A stretch of DNA of 21,778 nucleotides from Phoronis australis (GCA_002633005.1 NMRA01001211.1:15199-36976), one strand, 5' to 3'; shown: positions 7,269 to 17,412, numbered from the stretch's first letter. Made by a program: numbers and translations. Notes: generated by a model not told the origin, from the letters alone.

Positions 7269-10108
7269 CTACAAAAGAAGATTGAGTTGGGAATTAAAGT
7301 GACAAGAAAGGCGAGAAAGGTACTTTTCTGAGATCAACTCCTCACAACCTCAGCGGCCACAACCCAACACTATGTTGGCAGAGAGATAAAAAAGAGATAA
7401 ACCCCACTTGATAAATGGCAGGTATTTAACAGGTTAAGTCACCGACCTTGGTTTCAGCGAATGGCTGTGAGACGACTTCAAGATATTAGCACTGGTGAGA
7501 AACAACATGACCGCCGGTCCTCTAAATCGGACTGGTATGTCAGGAAACAAGGTCTTCAAAAGGCTACCATCTTTAAAGGGGCTTTTACAACACCTCCAAA
7601 GCTATACGTGCCACTTGCTCTCTCGGGGAATTCATTTTGGCGTTTGAAATAATTTTTTTTTTGCCTGCTTTAAGGAGAAATAAAAGAAGAAAAATCCTCA
7701 TTGTTAATTGTTGGTGACATGTTAACGGAGTACCTTCGTTTCAAATTATTCGACTAAGGTCTTCACATATTCTCTACTTGGTGGTGTGGCACCTTTAATC
7801 TTGATTACCGTGACAATAATGTCGTTTCCATGTAGACTAGCGTGACAACTTGCTTCTGATTTTTTTATTGCGATAGTGGTTTGATAAAAAATATCCGGGG
7901 GATAGTCGACTACATTTTTTGAGATGTGCAGTTGGAAAATTACGATACCCATCCATTTGGAGAGTGGACTACTTAAAAGTTAATTCCGTAATCCTAACCC
8001 TTTTGTAGAGGTTATTGGCCAGTTTGAAGCAATACAGAAGACATATTTAGAGAAAAATTAGTCGAACTTTTTCAATCAAAGTTTATGAATTCAGATTTTG
8101 TAAAAACTTGCTACAGGTTTTCTAAGTGGAAGAGAAACCTTTTCTTAGGGTTTCATTCGCACACTTTTATAGGGAATCTTGTCAAAAAGTCACGCTGTGG
8201 TAGGGAAAGTAGTGAAAGTAATTCATCGGAGCGGCATGTCCGGTATACTTCTGCTATGAGAGTACCCGCAGAAGAGTATACGTCTTGTTTCCTTGTAATT
8301 GGGGGCTTTATCTAAGAACGTCCAATCCGAGAGTTCTGATTAGGCAAAGTTGTCTTTCGACTTAATGGTTATCGGACGAAAAACAAGCAATTAAATTTGT
8401 CGGTGACGGATTTCGACTGATATTAAAACTGCCTGTTAACGCAAATATGGTCGATGATTCCCCTAAATCTGGATATTGGCGCAGCGTTACATATAGTGGG
8501 TGAAAGATGTAGGCCTAGCCCCCTACCGGTAAATGAAATTTTTGATTGGTTTCAAATTTGGTCGTAACAAACGAGACAGTTGTCGCTGGTTTGGCGTTTA
8601 AACTAAAAACTTTCTTTTGAAGCCAAGGTCCATCTGGTCACTCATTCAGACAACAAGAAAAGATCCCCGCCCGTCCAAACTCGGCAAACTTTGAGGACTT
8701 TTGTATTGTGTCAAATTGCGGTTGGCCATACGAAAGGTATCTTAGGGTTGCCAAATATCGACTCCTGATGTAGCCACAAATTACACAACACGTCTTGAAA
8801 CCAACGCCATCTTTCGACGTAGCACTTTATAGGCAACGCGTCGTCTGCTGCATCCAAAAGACCAAGTCACAATGAAATAAAGTTGAGGATATTGCAACAG
8901 CTGTTCAGCTATTGGCTTTCTGCATCTACTGGGGTTTTTAAAAATATACGTTCCGCTGGAGCTTACTGTCAAGATAGTCTTACATGGCTTCTTATTTTGC
9001 CGTAGTTAAGAACTTGTGAGGACTACAAGCAAATATATAACTAGACGGTTGCATCATTGCCTCAGGCAATCAAGGCAGTAGTAGGAAGCGTAACACAAAA
9101 TCATTGGGATGGATAAATGGATGTTATCGTCCAGCAATCGACTACAGATGCAGAACCATAAGCTCACATTGTTGGTTATCTGGCTTAGTTTTTGCGTTGG
9201 GTTGAACGGTTTTCTATGAATATGCTTGTTATCTCTGTATATTGCATTTAGTAGCGTGCAATGAAACATTCCTTAATTAAGAAAGTTCGTGTTTGGGTTG
9301 ACTTTGACCTGACTGAAATATCTACGCAAAGTAGGCCTACCAGAGTAGGTGGGAGGGTCTCGTCTCAATGTTACGTGATGGTCATTTCGATGCATTTTCA
9401 CTGTCAGCAATTCTAAACATGAACAAGGTCATCATAATTTCACATTCGGATTACGGCTATCTCTTTTACATGATTTTGTTATTTCAATATAACAGTTACA
9501 GTAACAACGACAGCAGTAGCCGTTAAATGTAACCATAACATCGTTAATCTTTTAAACACATCCATTACTTCCTGGTAGCTTAGGCAACTTGTTGTAAATG
9601 GCTTTTTTATCGAATTCAGACACTTCACTTGAAGACACGGTACGCGTACATCACAATTTTCCCTTTCATTATCAGATACGGTTGTCTGGCATAATATCCG
9701 ACAACAACTAAAATTTCATGCTCACATAATTTGCAGTTTAGATTCTCGCAAGGGAACCAGTATGACGCTTTAGGACTGTACACGTGCGGCATGCTCATTC
9801 GATACATTATTAGACATTTTCCGTAAACACCTTCATATTGGTAAGGCGTTGGTGTTACCAAAAAATTCGCTTGCGCTAAAGACGCTTTTAAAGAGTAAGA
9901 CGCCAAATTGGAAGTTTTCTTTTGCAGTAGGGAACTATACAAGGAGGTGCTAAAATCTCGAAATCAAATATCTAATGCGCTGCGTCATCCAAGATTTTAG
10001 GAGAAACCAACTAACGTCGTTGTCTTGGATATTTCTTTTTATTACATAAATATACCATGGTTATAAAATCACATCGAAATGATCTCCATGATAGCAAGTA
10101 GCAGCATT
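7269..10108. other. Non-coding interval, part of the putative mucin intron
   Basis: If the signal exon at 15074-15110 joins the exon starting at 7268, this stretch is intron. No repeat of note was seen. Two minus-strand frames look somewhat protein-like: 7746-7952 (68 residues, no domain recognised) and 9625-9942. Neither has splice sites in the phase needed to join the signal exon. Nothing on the plus strand was convincing. Confidence 0.35.
9625..9942 (-). CDS. Unidentified ORF with a C-x4-C-x2-C cluster
   Basis: This is a 105-codon frame ending in TGA. It has no ATG at its start (the first codon counted is TTG), and an in-frame stop lies about 30 bp upstream. An acceptor-like CTCCTTGTATAG stands just before the likely coding part, which would make it a phase-2 terminal exon. 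The protein has a CENLNCKLC cluster followed by hydrophobic ILVVVG and a PYLIMKGK stretch. This faintly recalls the C-terminal half of netrin-like modules, but the match is too weak to name. It could be a chance frame, a decayed transposon or the last exon of an unlinked small gene. Confidence 0.2.
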   Translation of the reverse strand: MYSSLLQKKTSNLASYSLKASLAQANFLVTPTPYQYEGVYGKCLIMYRMSMPHVYSPKASYWFPCENLNCKLCEHEILVVVGYYARQPYLIMKGKIVMYAYRVFK

Positions 10109-10535
10109 TGTTTACAAATACAACGATGGATTTAATTGAGAAACAGTGGACACTTTGCTAGGCCCAACAACAGGCAATGATACAAAGACACAGGCAGTTA
10201 CAGAGGCGTATAACAGTAGACTAGGCTAACAATGGAAACCTTTGGTGTGCCAGTTGCTTATTGAGACTGGACTTACACCAACTGACATGTAGAGCATCAC
10301 GACTTTTCAGCTTCCTTGTTGTTTCTGCTTGGTCTATCATAGCAATGTCATTGAAAGAGCACTGCTCATTACAACTAGTGGAGCTCTGTGGATGAATATT
10401 GGTATGTAAACTTTCAGAATTTAGATATTCCTTTGTCCGTGTTTTCAGAGGGCGATTAGTTTCGCCAATAGAACTGGAGCTACATCCAGATAATTTGGCG
10501 ATTTCAATGTTAACAACATAGGGCATTTTAAAATA
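10109..10535 (-). mobile_element. Penelope-like element fragment: GIY-YIG endonuclease C-terminus and 3' end
   Basis: Coding part about 10535-10221 on the minus strand. It shows the C-x-S-x-SIGET-N-R-PLKTR-x-KE pattern of a GIY-YIG nuclease (in Penelope-like elements usually YIGET...R..EH). About 45 residues later come KSRDALHVSW and SSLNKQL, matching the usual KEAIYIR..PSLN ending. The second Tyr is replaced by Ser and the usual Glu by Asp, so this is a degenerate copy. The first ~30 residues of the frame that opens at 10631 are antisense of the neighbouring inverted copy and do not belong to it. No reverse transcriptase part remains. The 3' non-coding end (10220-10109) matches the end of the plus-strand copy but is about 43 nt shorter, between CCACTGTTT (10149-10141) and ATTAAATCC (10136-10128). 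Confidence 0.6.
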
Positions 10536-10539
10536 CTTG

Positions 10540-10818
10540 TAGTTATTATTGTCAAAGGATAAACCAAGCATAAACAACAAGTTGAAAATTCGTGAGGTTC
10601 TACATATCAATAGGTGAAAGCACAATCTCAATAGCCAACTGGCACGCCACAGGTTGTCATTGTTAGTCTAGTCTATTGTTACTCTACTGTAACTAACTGT
10701 GTATGATTATTTGTTGTTGGGCTTAGCAAGAAGGCCACTGTTTTTGCTTGTGAGGATGGTGCTTAACAAACGTCGAAACATGTCAAGCCTATTTAAATTC
10801 ATCGTTGTTTTTATCAAC
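10540..10818 (+). mobile_element. Penelope-like element fragment, inverted second copy
   Basis: This is the inverted partner of the fragment at 10109-10535. ACCAAGCATAAACAACAA (from about 10562) matches the reverse complement of about 10325-10342. The similarity continues through CGTGAGGTTCTACAT, CAACTGGCACGCCACAGG and GGCCACTGTTT, and ends with ATCGTTGTTTTTATCAAC at 10801-10818. Translated, it is the same endonuclease C-terminus (LHIN.., LNSQLARHRL) but with stop codons. The two copies meet head to head at about 10535-10540. Such inverted, 5'-truncated pairs are a known arrangement of Penelope-like insertions. Confidence 0.6.
10744..10790 (+). ncRNA. Degenerate hammerhead-ribozyme-like segment in the Penelope 3' end
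   Basis: The order of elements fits a hammerhead ribozyme. Stem I strand GCUU (10746-10749) is followed by GUGAGGA (10750-10756) where the consensus is CUGANGA, then a weak stem II (GGUG 10758-10761 with CGUC 10771-10774). GAA comes next, then a two-pair stem III AC/GU with a 2-nt loop, the cleavage triplet GUC (10782-10784), and AAGC (10785-10788) pairing with GCUU. Penelope-like elements are known to carry hammerheads of this short-stem-III type. Here the essential first C is G (10750), and an extra U (10757) spoils stem II, so it should be inactive. This is a hand fold only. Confidence 0.4.
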
Positions 10819-13800
10819 TTGGAAATGAGAACAAAATGAAAAACAACTCACATTACGCGTTATCTATAAATTAGCGTAGGATTTCACATTGAAAAGTAGT
10901 TAGCATTATGTACAATGAAAGCCAGATTTTATACTGTGCCTGATCAGCTTTTAGAAAAACATCAATTTCTAAGTATGTCATTTTTCACTTTTCTCCTCAG
11001 TTTCTTCAAATGCACTTATTATTGAGAATCTCTGCAAAATATATATACATGAAGTTAAACGTAGTAAATATTTACGACAACGTTACACGGAAATTGACGA
11101 CTTGTGTCGATTGAGCTTGGTGTGTGGAATGTAATGATTTTTTGCGCAGTAGATTTGTTAATGATTCATGGTCAGTTTTATCAATGAACTGGTTATTTAT
11201 CTAGACGGGTCGAAGTTGCTGTTCCAACACCTTGACTCTAAGGTAGATGAAATGAAAAATTATATACCGTATTCGTCCGGGTTACTGCCCAGGGCGCTTA
11301 AATTGGGAATCTAAAAAACAGGGGTAAGCCGAGCATGGGCGGTTAAAATCGAAATTTCTGAAAAGTCGGGTGTGGGTGTTTACTGCACAAAGGACCGATT
11401 TTACCCTCACGGAGCTACACTGACGTCCGACTTCAAGCATGTCAGTTAAAATATACGTCGGCGGATTGAAGTAAAGGACTTCGACGGTTTGAAGTGGAAT
11501 AGCGCACACGATACAGTAGCGCCGTGATCCCGAGCGTGATTGGGTTATTACGTACCTCGGTCGCTGCTCGTCATGTCTTGGAACTAAGGTATTTTTACAG
11601 ATAGACGTGCCTACAGTAGGGCATGTTTCTTGAGAGAAAAGCAAAATCACGAAAGACTACGCTAGATCCTCATGTATAGCTACGGGTAGCAGGTGATTTT
11701 CTAAAGATATGCTGCCGCTTGTTAATTTGGCAACCAAACATGTGTTAATGATTGCCAACCGATCTTTCTTCTAAATACTTTGCACCTAGTTTGAACAATG
11801 TAACATTTTATATACATTGTATATTTCTTTCGGCGTTGAACAGCCAACACCGACCTCCCAGAATTTGTTCAAAGCGCATGCTCAACAATCGAACGATACT
11901 ACTATTAGGCAATAGGGGTGGCTAGTGGGCTGCGAAAAGCAAAAGCACATCATGTAAAAAGTCAACAGGCAAATCAAGAGTTCAAAAAATAACTTTTTGA
12001 CCACGTAGATGTGGATAGAATGTTCGACTTGCGCTTAGTTACAAGTTGATTTCTTGCGCTGTTGCTTTTGGTTGGGCGCTTCCATTTTGGTGTCGGGAAT
12101 GAGTCATTAAAAACATGTGTTTAACGAAGACACGGAAGAATGGCCCGTATCTGCTTGTATTCAAAACAATGCGTCCAAAATAAAGTCGATGTAATTTTCA
12201 GAATCGTAGGTTATTTTTTAGCCGAGTGTACTCGTGTTTTTTTTTTCATTTCATTGCACTGGGTGGTGATGTTTCGTGTACTGTCAGGGGAATCCAGAAA
12301 GGGAGGCCACGGACTTGAAATTCTTGTCAAATACCGCTTTGTTGGTTCTTCCACTGTAATGAAATACATTCGACAAGTGCTGTCTCAGTGATCAGTACAC
12401 GCTAACACGAGTTCCACGCTTGAGCCAAAGGAAACAATTGTGTCTCCTTCAGTAAAAAGAGTGAGAAGACGGGTATTTTACAGCCATAGTAAGGCAAGTT
12501 CCCGGTCCCGCTAAAACTGATCAATGTCATTGAAAGGTAACCGAGTTGCGCACGTTTTGGAATTTTAGTTCACAAGTGGCTCATGTAGCCGCCCAAGTTT
12601 CGTTCATAGGTGCGAGAGCTATCCTTTGTATAAGTGCATGTCTTAAAATGATATTTCCTGCATATCATTCCATTATTGGTACTTTTCAATTTAATAATCA
12701 TGGTTAAATTGAATTCAGGTCCATTTTGTAACGAATAACTTTACTTTGACTCACATGATATTCTAAAAGGGCGCAGATTCACTTTTTAAAATGTTTATTA
12801 CGAAAAATATGACATGCAATAATTGGAGTAGAAACGAGAAAAAGCGCTAGTAAACATTATTTCTGGGCTTCAGTTTTACAAGCGGCAGGCACTGAGATAA
12901 GATGCCTGACATGCTTGGATTTTGAAGAAAGTAGAGACAGAGGTCCAATGTAAATGATAGACCATCGGACACTTTTACAGATGTATCAACAAACTACCAA
13001 AATGGAGAGCATGAATATACCCGTATGAACGAGACCAGTTCCCGAGGAAAGAAATTTACCCTCGTAGAATAAGCAATAGCAAACACGTAATTTGGCGTAT
13101 ACCGCTAGCGGAAACATTTCGCCAAAACGGACAGTATTAAGTAGCAATTGCGTCTGAGCCTCTGAGTTAGTTTTTCAGCTAAGACCAAAATCCTAAATAT
13201 GTCAATTTCGACATACTTTCTTAGTGCATATATAATATTTGACTCTAATCCCTAAGCACCTTTTTAAAATTACATAATCGGTGTCAAGGTCGTGTAAATG
13301 AGACCAGGACCCAATACGATGTGAAACCCACGATCTCAGTGGCAGCAGTCCGACATTTTGCTAGTACAGTTACATGGCACGCAGCCGAGTATTTTAAACG
13401 TCAAAATCTCTGGCCTTGATTTCACTTACTCTATTGAATGGCGGGAAGCCAAAGTCGGGAACTGGCGATTTCGAACGCTAACACAAAAAACAACAATTTT
13501 TGCTGTTTTATAGCTCTGATCAAAGCGAATAACTTCAAAACGTCTGCCCTACCAAACAGTAATTCTGGAAATGCGTTTTGATGCTGGTACCGTTTGACTA
13601 TGATGTTATTTCATCAAAATGGGCATTGTGTTCATAATGAATTAACACTCCGTTTCTGACCTCTTTATACCATTGTAAAATACGATTAGATGGCTTACTT
13701 GATATTGACATTAATTGGCACAAGTTGACGGGTTGACCAAACCTGATAAACTGGTGGCTTTTTGACTCTCCTTTAACTTGCCGACAATGGACGATGTATT

Positions 13801-15073
13801 TGGGGTGTCAATCATTTTAAAATGATGTGGATAGGTAACGTAATAGTTCTTGGCTTTAAATGGCCAGATTGAGAACAAAGGAAATGCCCCATTAACGGGT
13901 CGTATTCTTTGGATCAAACAGATACAGAATTTTATGTTCATATTCAAGCAACCTCCGTTATCTCATATTCAAGCAATCTCCGTTATTGACTAGTGTTCTC
14001 TCACAGTAGCAAAAAAACCTAAAATTCACGTCGAATTGCATTTGTTTCTGCTGAAAACAAACATGCATCATTTATCTTCATTTCTTGGAAATTATGAACA
14101 CAAAGCAGGCGATACACTTACTTTTGTGTGTGATTAATTTATCTTATTCCATCTCCGGTTACTAATTATTATTAGTATTTGACTAGTATGTGTATTTTTT
14201 CCAACTCCCACTTGTTGCCGCTTTTGGTGTAATTCGTTTCCGGTCTGCATTTTATAAGAGTTATATTATGTGCAATTTCTAAACCCTTGGAACCCTAAAG
14301 AGAAGTTGTCTTCAAACAACATTTCCACATTTTACTGTTAATTAAAAGTAACCACCCCTATCGCCAATTTAAATTCCTAATTTTAAATTATGCTGTGAGA
14401 TAGTAAAGTAGCGTAAAACGTGAAATACAAAGTAAATTGCACTATTAAAAGTGGTTCTTTGTCACTGAAAATGTGACCTTTGACGTAAGATTTAAATAAA
14501 CCAATGATGATTTCAAACAGAAGTCATTCTGACATCTTTGAGCGCATACGCGCATATATATTTGGCTGAAAGAGTTTTCATTTCGTCTGTGTTTCAAAAA
14601 ACAGCAAATCTGTCGATTTTTAGGAACTCGCGCAATATTCAAACTTAATAACTTTTCCGTTAGCATCCACTTACAAGTAGGTTCGCCACAATCTGTGTAA
14701 AAGCTACTTTACGAGTTTTGCCTTCCATGCCAGAAGACGTCGTTAGGACCGTGAAATCTAGTAGTCCGGTCGTGTGGGATATGTGGCAATTTGTGACGGT
14801 AAGTCATCACGCTTATCTAAAGAGTGATCCGACCGCAAACTAGTCCGGACTAAAAAACGCTATAATTGCTAAAGAATTTCAGTTAGCGACACATTACATG
14901 AGTCTTCCGCTTTTCATCTGCGCGCACAAACCAGTTAATTACTTTACGGTTGTCTATGTTCCCAGAGGAAACTTTTTCGTTCCATTGAAACACCTAAATG
15001 TACAAATTACCCGAGATTTGTATATTACATGTCTGAAAAATACCACTTGAAATGAAATAAATATTTACAATAC
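10819..15073. other. Non-coding interval, distal part of the putative mucin intron
   Basis: No exon could be supported. A GC-richer island at about 11265-11570 begins ACCGTATTCGTCCGGGTTAC and is followed by GCCCAGGGCGCTTAAATT. This resembles dispersed DNA-transposon ends seen in animal genomes, but no partner end was found. The frames at 11282-11650, 12140-12391, 13711-13947 and 14445-14666 show no domain, splice-site or composition support. Confidence 0.35.
13938..13986 (+). repeat. 24-bp tandem duplication
   Basis: TCATATTCAAGCAACCTCCG plus TTAT at 13938-13961 is followed one base later by a copy at 13963-13986 with a single C-to-T difference. It is a simple recent duplication in non-coding DNA. 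Confidence 0.8.
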
Positions 15074-15110
15074 CTGTATTAAAGACAAGAGCAAGAAGTA
15101 AGGCCTTCAT
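15074..15110 (-). CDS. Signal-peptide exon, probable first coding exon of the mucin-like gene
   Basis: An ATG in a good context (GAAAAAATGAAGG) at 15110-15108 opens a frame reading MKALLLALVFNT, then an AATACAG/GTATTG splice donor (last exon base 15074, intron from 15073). The exon ends in phase 1, with one base, G, of a split codon. The exons at 7268 and 5151 both begin with the two bases needed. Joined to 7268 the split codon is GTT (Val) and the N-terminus becomes a textbook secretion signal: one Lys, a long hydrophobic core, then SSPAYG and AADA. The link spans a 7.8-kb intron and rests on phase and signal quality only. A TATA box lies about 180 bp upstream. The exon could instead belong to a gene whose other exons I missed. 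Confidence 0.5.
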
Positions 15111-15287
15111 TTTTTCGTTGTCTGGGGGTCTTTAGCAAACTGTCAGTAACGTGTCATCTTTTTAATTCATCTGGCAAAACTCTAATTTCTTTGAATTTCT
15201 TCTCAACTTCCTACTTGGATACGGCAACTAGGTTGTTGTTTTATCATCCAATATCTTTCTGATATACTAGGTATGTCAATTTTTGCT

Positions 15288-15295
15288 CTTATATA
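15288..15295 (-). promoter_or_regulatory. TATA box upstream of the signal-peptide exon
   Basis: TATATAAG in the context CACTATATAAGAGC is read on the minus strand. Transcription would start about 30 bp downstream, near 15255-15265, leaving a 5' UTR of about 150 bp before the ATG at 15110. The 3' end of the Ngaro-like element is only about 95 bp further upstream. Confidence 0.45.
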
Positions 15296-15388
15296 GTGGC
15301 AGATGCCTTTATCTTATTAGGGATGGTGAGTACAGCGCTGATTAGGCTATCAGTGAATACCGGAAGCCTACTTAAGCCGTTCTTAAAC

Positions 15389-15533
15389 TTTATCGTAATC
15401 TATTTTGCCCGGGGTACAACACGAGCTATGTTGCAGAGTAAAACAAGAGGAGGATTGCGAATATTGTCATTTATTATGACGTAAATAGATAAAACTAACT
15501 AAGACTCTGCAAGATGGGCATGGACAAAACGCC
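15389..15533 (-). repeat. Split direct repeat copy B2 (element 3' end)
   Basis: These 145 bp match 15945-16089 with four substitutions and no indels, about 97% identity. On the plus strand the copy begins TTTATCGTAATCTATTTTGC and ends GACAAAACGCC. Being the outermost copy, it marks the element's 3' boundary at about 15389. Confidence 0.9.
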
Positions 15534-15944
15534 CACCGGCGTGGATAATGAATAGCCCTGAAAGAGGGAACAAAACAAAGAGCTGCCTGAAGGGCTGAAA
15601 GGAAAAGTACAGAACATGAACACAAAACTTGAAAAAACCTAACAGGAAATGTATATGAGCAAAGAGAAAGTGGAACCGACACCCGGGATGGAGGGTGGGG
15701 AAAAAATGAAGAGAACGAACGTAGGTCTTGTAGACGACGAGGTAGGTGGCTGAATGAGAGACCACGTTGAACTGAACAAAGGAAATATGGGCGACCAATC
15801 AGGAGTCGCGTAGAGAAACGTATGAATACAAAAGTAGGCCCTTGAGGATATAAATAGAGATGAGTAATGCAAAATAAACCCTAAGGACTAAAGAAACAAG
15901 TGTCAAAATAATGACGATAAATGCATTTAACAAGTTAAATTTAA
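15534..15944 (-). repeat. Spacer between the split repeats (candidate A2)
   Basis: This 411-bp interval lies between the two 145-bp copies and has no conserved frame; the overlapping open frames at 15467-15872 are not coding. By analogy with Ngaro it should equal the missing 5'-terminal A1 repeat. An 8-bp inverted repeat, CGATAAAT (15915-15922) and ATTTATCG (15944-15951), straddles its junction with copy B1. Confidence 0.5.
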
Positions 15945-16089
15945 TTTATCGTAATCTATTTTGCCCGGGATACGCCACGAGCTATGTTGCAGAGTAAAAC
16001 AAGAGGAGGATTACGAATATTGTCATTTATTATGACGTAAATAGATAAAACTAACTAAGACTCTGCAAGATGGGCATGGACAAAACGCC
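15945..16089 (-). repeat. Split direct repeat copy B1 (internal)
   Basis: This is the internal copy of the 145-bp repeat, lying between the recombinase stop (16275) and the spacer. The four differences from the outer copy are three near the CCCGGG and one in GGATTACGAA against GGATTGCGAA. High identity between repeats of one element usually means an insertion that is not very old. Confidence 0.9.
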
Positions 16090-16274
16090 ATAATGGCAGC
16101 ACGGGAATGCTGACATCGCCCATCCGAGGAAGCGGAACCCGGGCAATAACAAGGTTAGACTATGATAAAACATAGGTACTAACAACGGTATAACAGAAAA
16201 CTAGAATACATAAGTCTAGAATATAAAAAACAAGAACATAACGAACTGGAAGTAAAGGTAACTAGAACTAATGA

Positions 16275-17412
16275 CTAGAAATTGAAGCCTGCAACTACAG
16301 GCCTTGGGCCACAGGCTGCAACAACAGACCTGCGAAAGGGAGGAGGCCGGCTGCAACAACAGACCTGACCTAGGGGGCTGAAACCACAGACCCAGAGGAG
16401 TGGGAGGGGCTGAAAAGCAAAGTGAGAGAAGTGGGGAGCTGCAACAACAGGCTCACCAGGAGTCCAAGAAGCCTGGGGAGGAGGAAAAGCAGACATGCGA
16501 ATGTAGTTTTTTAGTGCGTCAGATTTCCAGCGCCCCATGCGCTGGATCACCGGTTCAGAGACGCCACGGCTGGCCGCTGAGGATGCGGCGCTAATGCGAA
16601 AGCTATGTGACGTAAAAGACTTGGTGTCGAGTCCTATAAAGGAAACTACTTTAGTTAACATGGAGTTGAAGCAAGAACGGGTAACCGGTGATCCACTGAG
16701 GTGTTGGAACACGGGCCACAAGAGGGCTGAAAAGTAGACAAGTACAAGGTTAGGGCAGCTACTGTGCAATGGGGAGATTGGCTGGACGGAATTGTAAGTG
16801 ACACTGGTCCCCAGCTGTGCTTGAAGGTACGCATAGTGATGACAACAGAATCGCCAGAGGGGGGAAAGACGACATCGCTGACCTGTATGACGTGGGAGGA
16901 GAGCGAGGAGGTGACTGTGAATTCACCGACCCTGAGGAAGGCATCGAAGGCTAAGAGGAACATAGCACGTGCGAGAACCGAGTCGGCAAAAGAGCCGAGT
17001 GCAGAAGGGCAGGCGTCAAACAAGCGGTGAAGCAATGCGGAAGTAATGGGCATGCGTGTGTCAGAAGAAGGGCGCAGATTGGAAGTGCCTTTGAGGATTT
17101 TTTGATGAAAGAAGAGGAAGTGGGGTCCGGGAGGTTGTCAAGCTTGTGGACAAAACTAATGGCAGAGACATAGGACTGGATAGACGACCTATTAAGGCCA
17201 GATTCGAAGAGATGAGAGATGTAGAGGGCCAGGAAAGAGGTATTAATGGGCAAGGTGAGCGGAGAGTTGTTAGAGGAGAGGTGAAACTGTGCGAGGTTAC
17301 GTAGGATGCGGGTGTAGGACTGAAGAGTGGAGGGGGCCAGGGAAGCCCGGAGCAGTCTGGTCACTCTGTAAGGAGGTGCGGTGGGATCGGTGTCGGATGA
17401 GGGCTGAGCCAA
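16275..17412 (-). pseudogene. Tyrosine recombinase of the Ngaro-like element, two frameshifts
   Basis: The recombinase is spread over three frames: about 17412-17100, 17100-16740 and 16740-16275. The N-terminal SAM-like part holds LAPSTLQSYTRIL and LYISHLFESG. The catalytic part has AFLRVGEF (Arg codon 16933-16931), HSFR (His 16607-16605, the Arg three residues on) and MGRWKSDALKNYIR with the nucleophilic Tyr at 16505-16503. The R/H-x-x-R/Y set is therefore complete. The first shift lies in a six-A run (17103-17098) and looks like loss of one base; the second is between about 16750 and 16700, before FQHLSGSPVTR. The frame overlaps the end of RNase H by about 50 bp, a normal arrangement in this class. 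The ~70-residue tail after the Tyr is low-complexity, made partly of a small repeat. Recombinases of this kind integrate a circular DNA intermediate. The shifts could also be draft sequencing errors. Confidence 0.75.
16314..16450 (-). repeat. 19-bp repeats in the recombinase tail
   Basis: On the plus strand GGCTGCAACAACAGACCTG occurs at 16314-16332 and 16349-16367, and a shorter GCTGCAACAACAG at 16438-16450. They lie in the poorly conserved C-terminal extension after the catalytic Tyr and translate in different frames, so they are not a protein motif. Confidence 0.7.

Noticed and set aside
7746-7952. 68-codon minus-strand frame with beta-strand-like composition.
   Set aside because: No domain recognised, and the nearby acceptor-like sites give phase 2, which does not fit the signal exon. 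Frames this long are expected by chance in 21 kb.
11282-11650. 122-codon minus-strand frame.
   Set aside because: It is in the GC-richer island with transposon-end-like sequence; no domain, and no ATG or splice context that convinces.
15467-15872. Three overlapping minus-strand frames rich in Phe, Ser and Cys.
   Set aside because: They lie in the repeat and spacer of the retrotransposon and overlap each other; this is purine-rich plus-strand DNA read in reverse.
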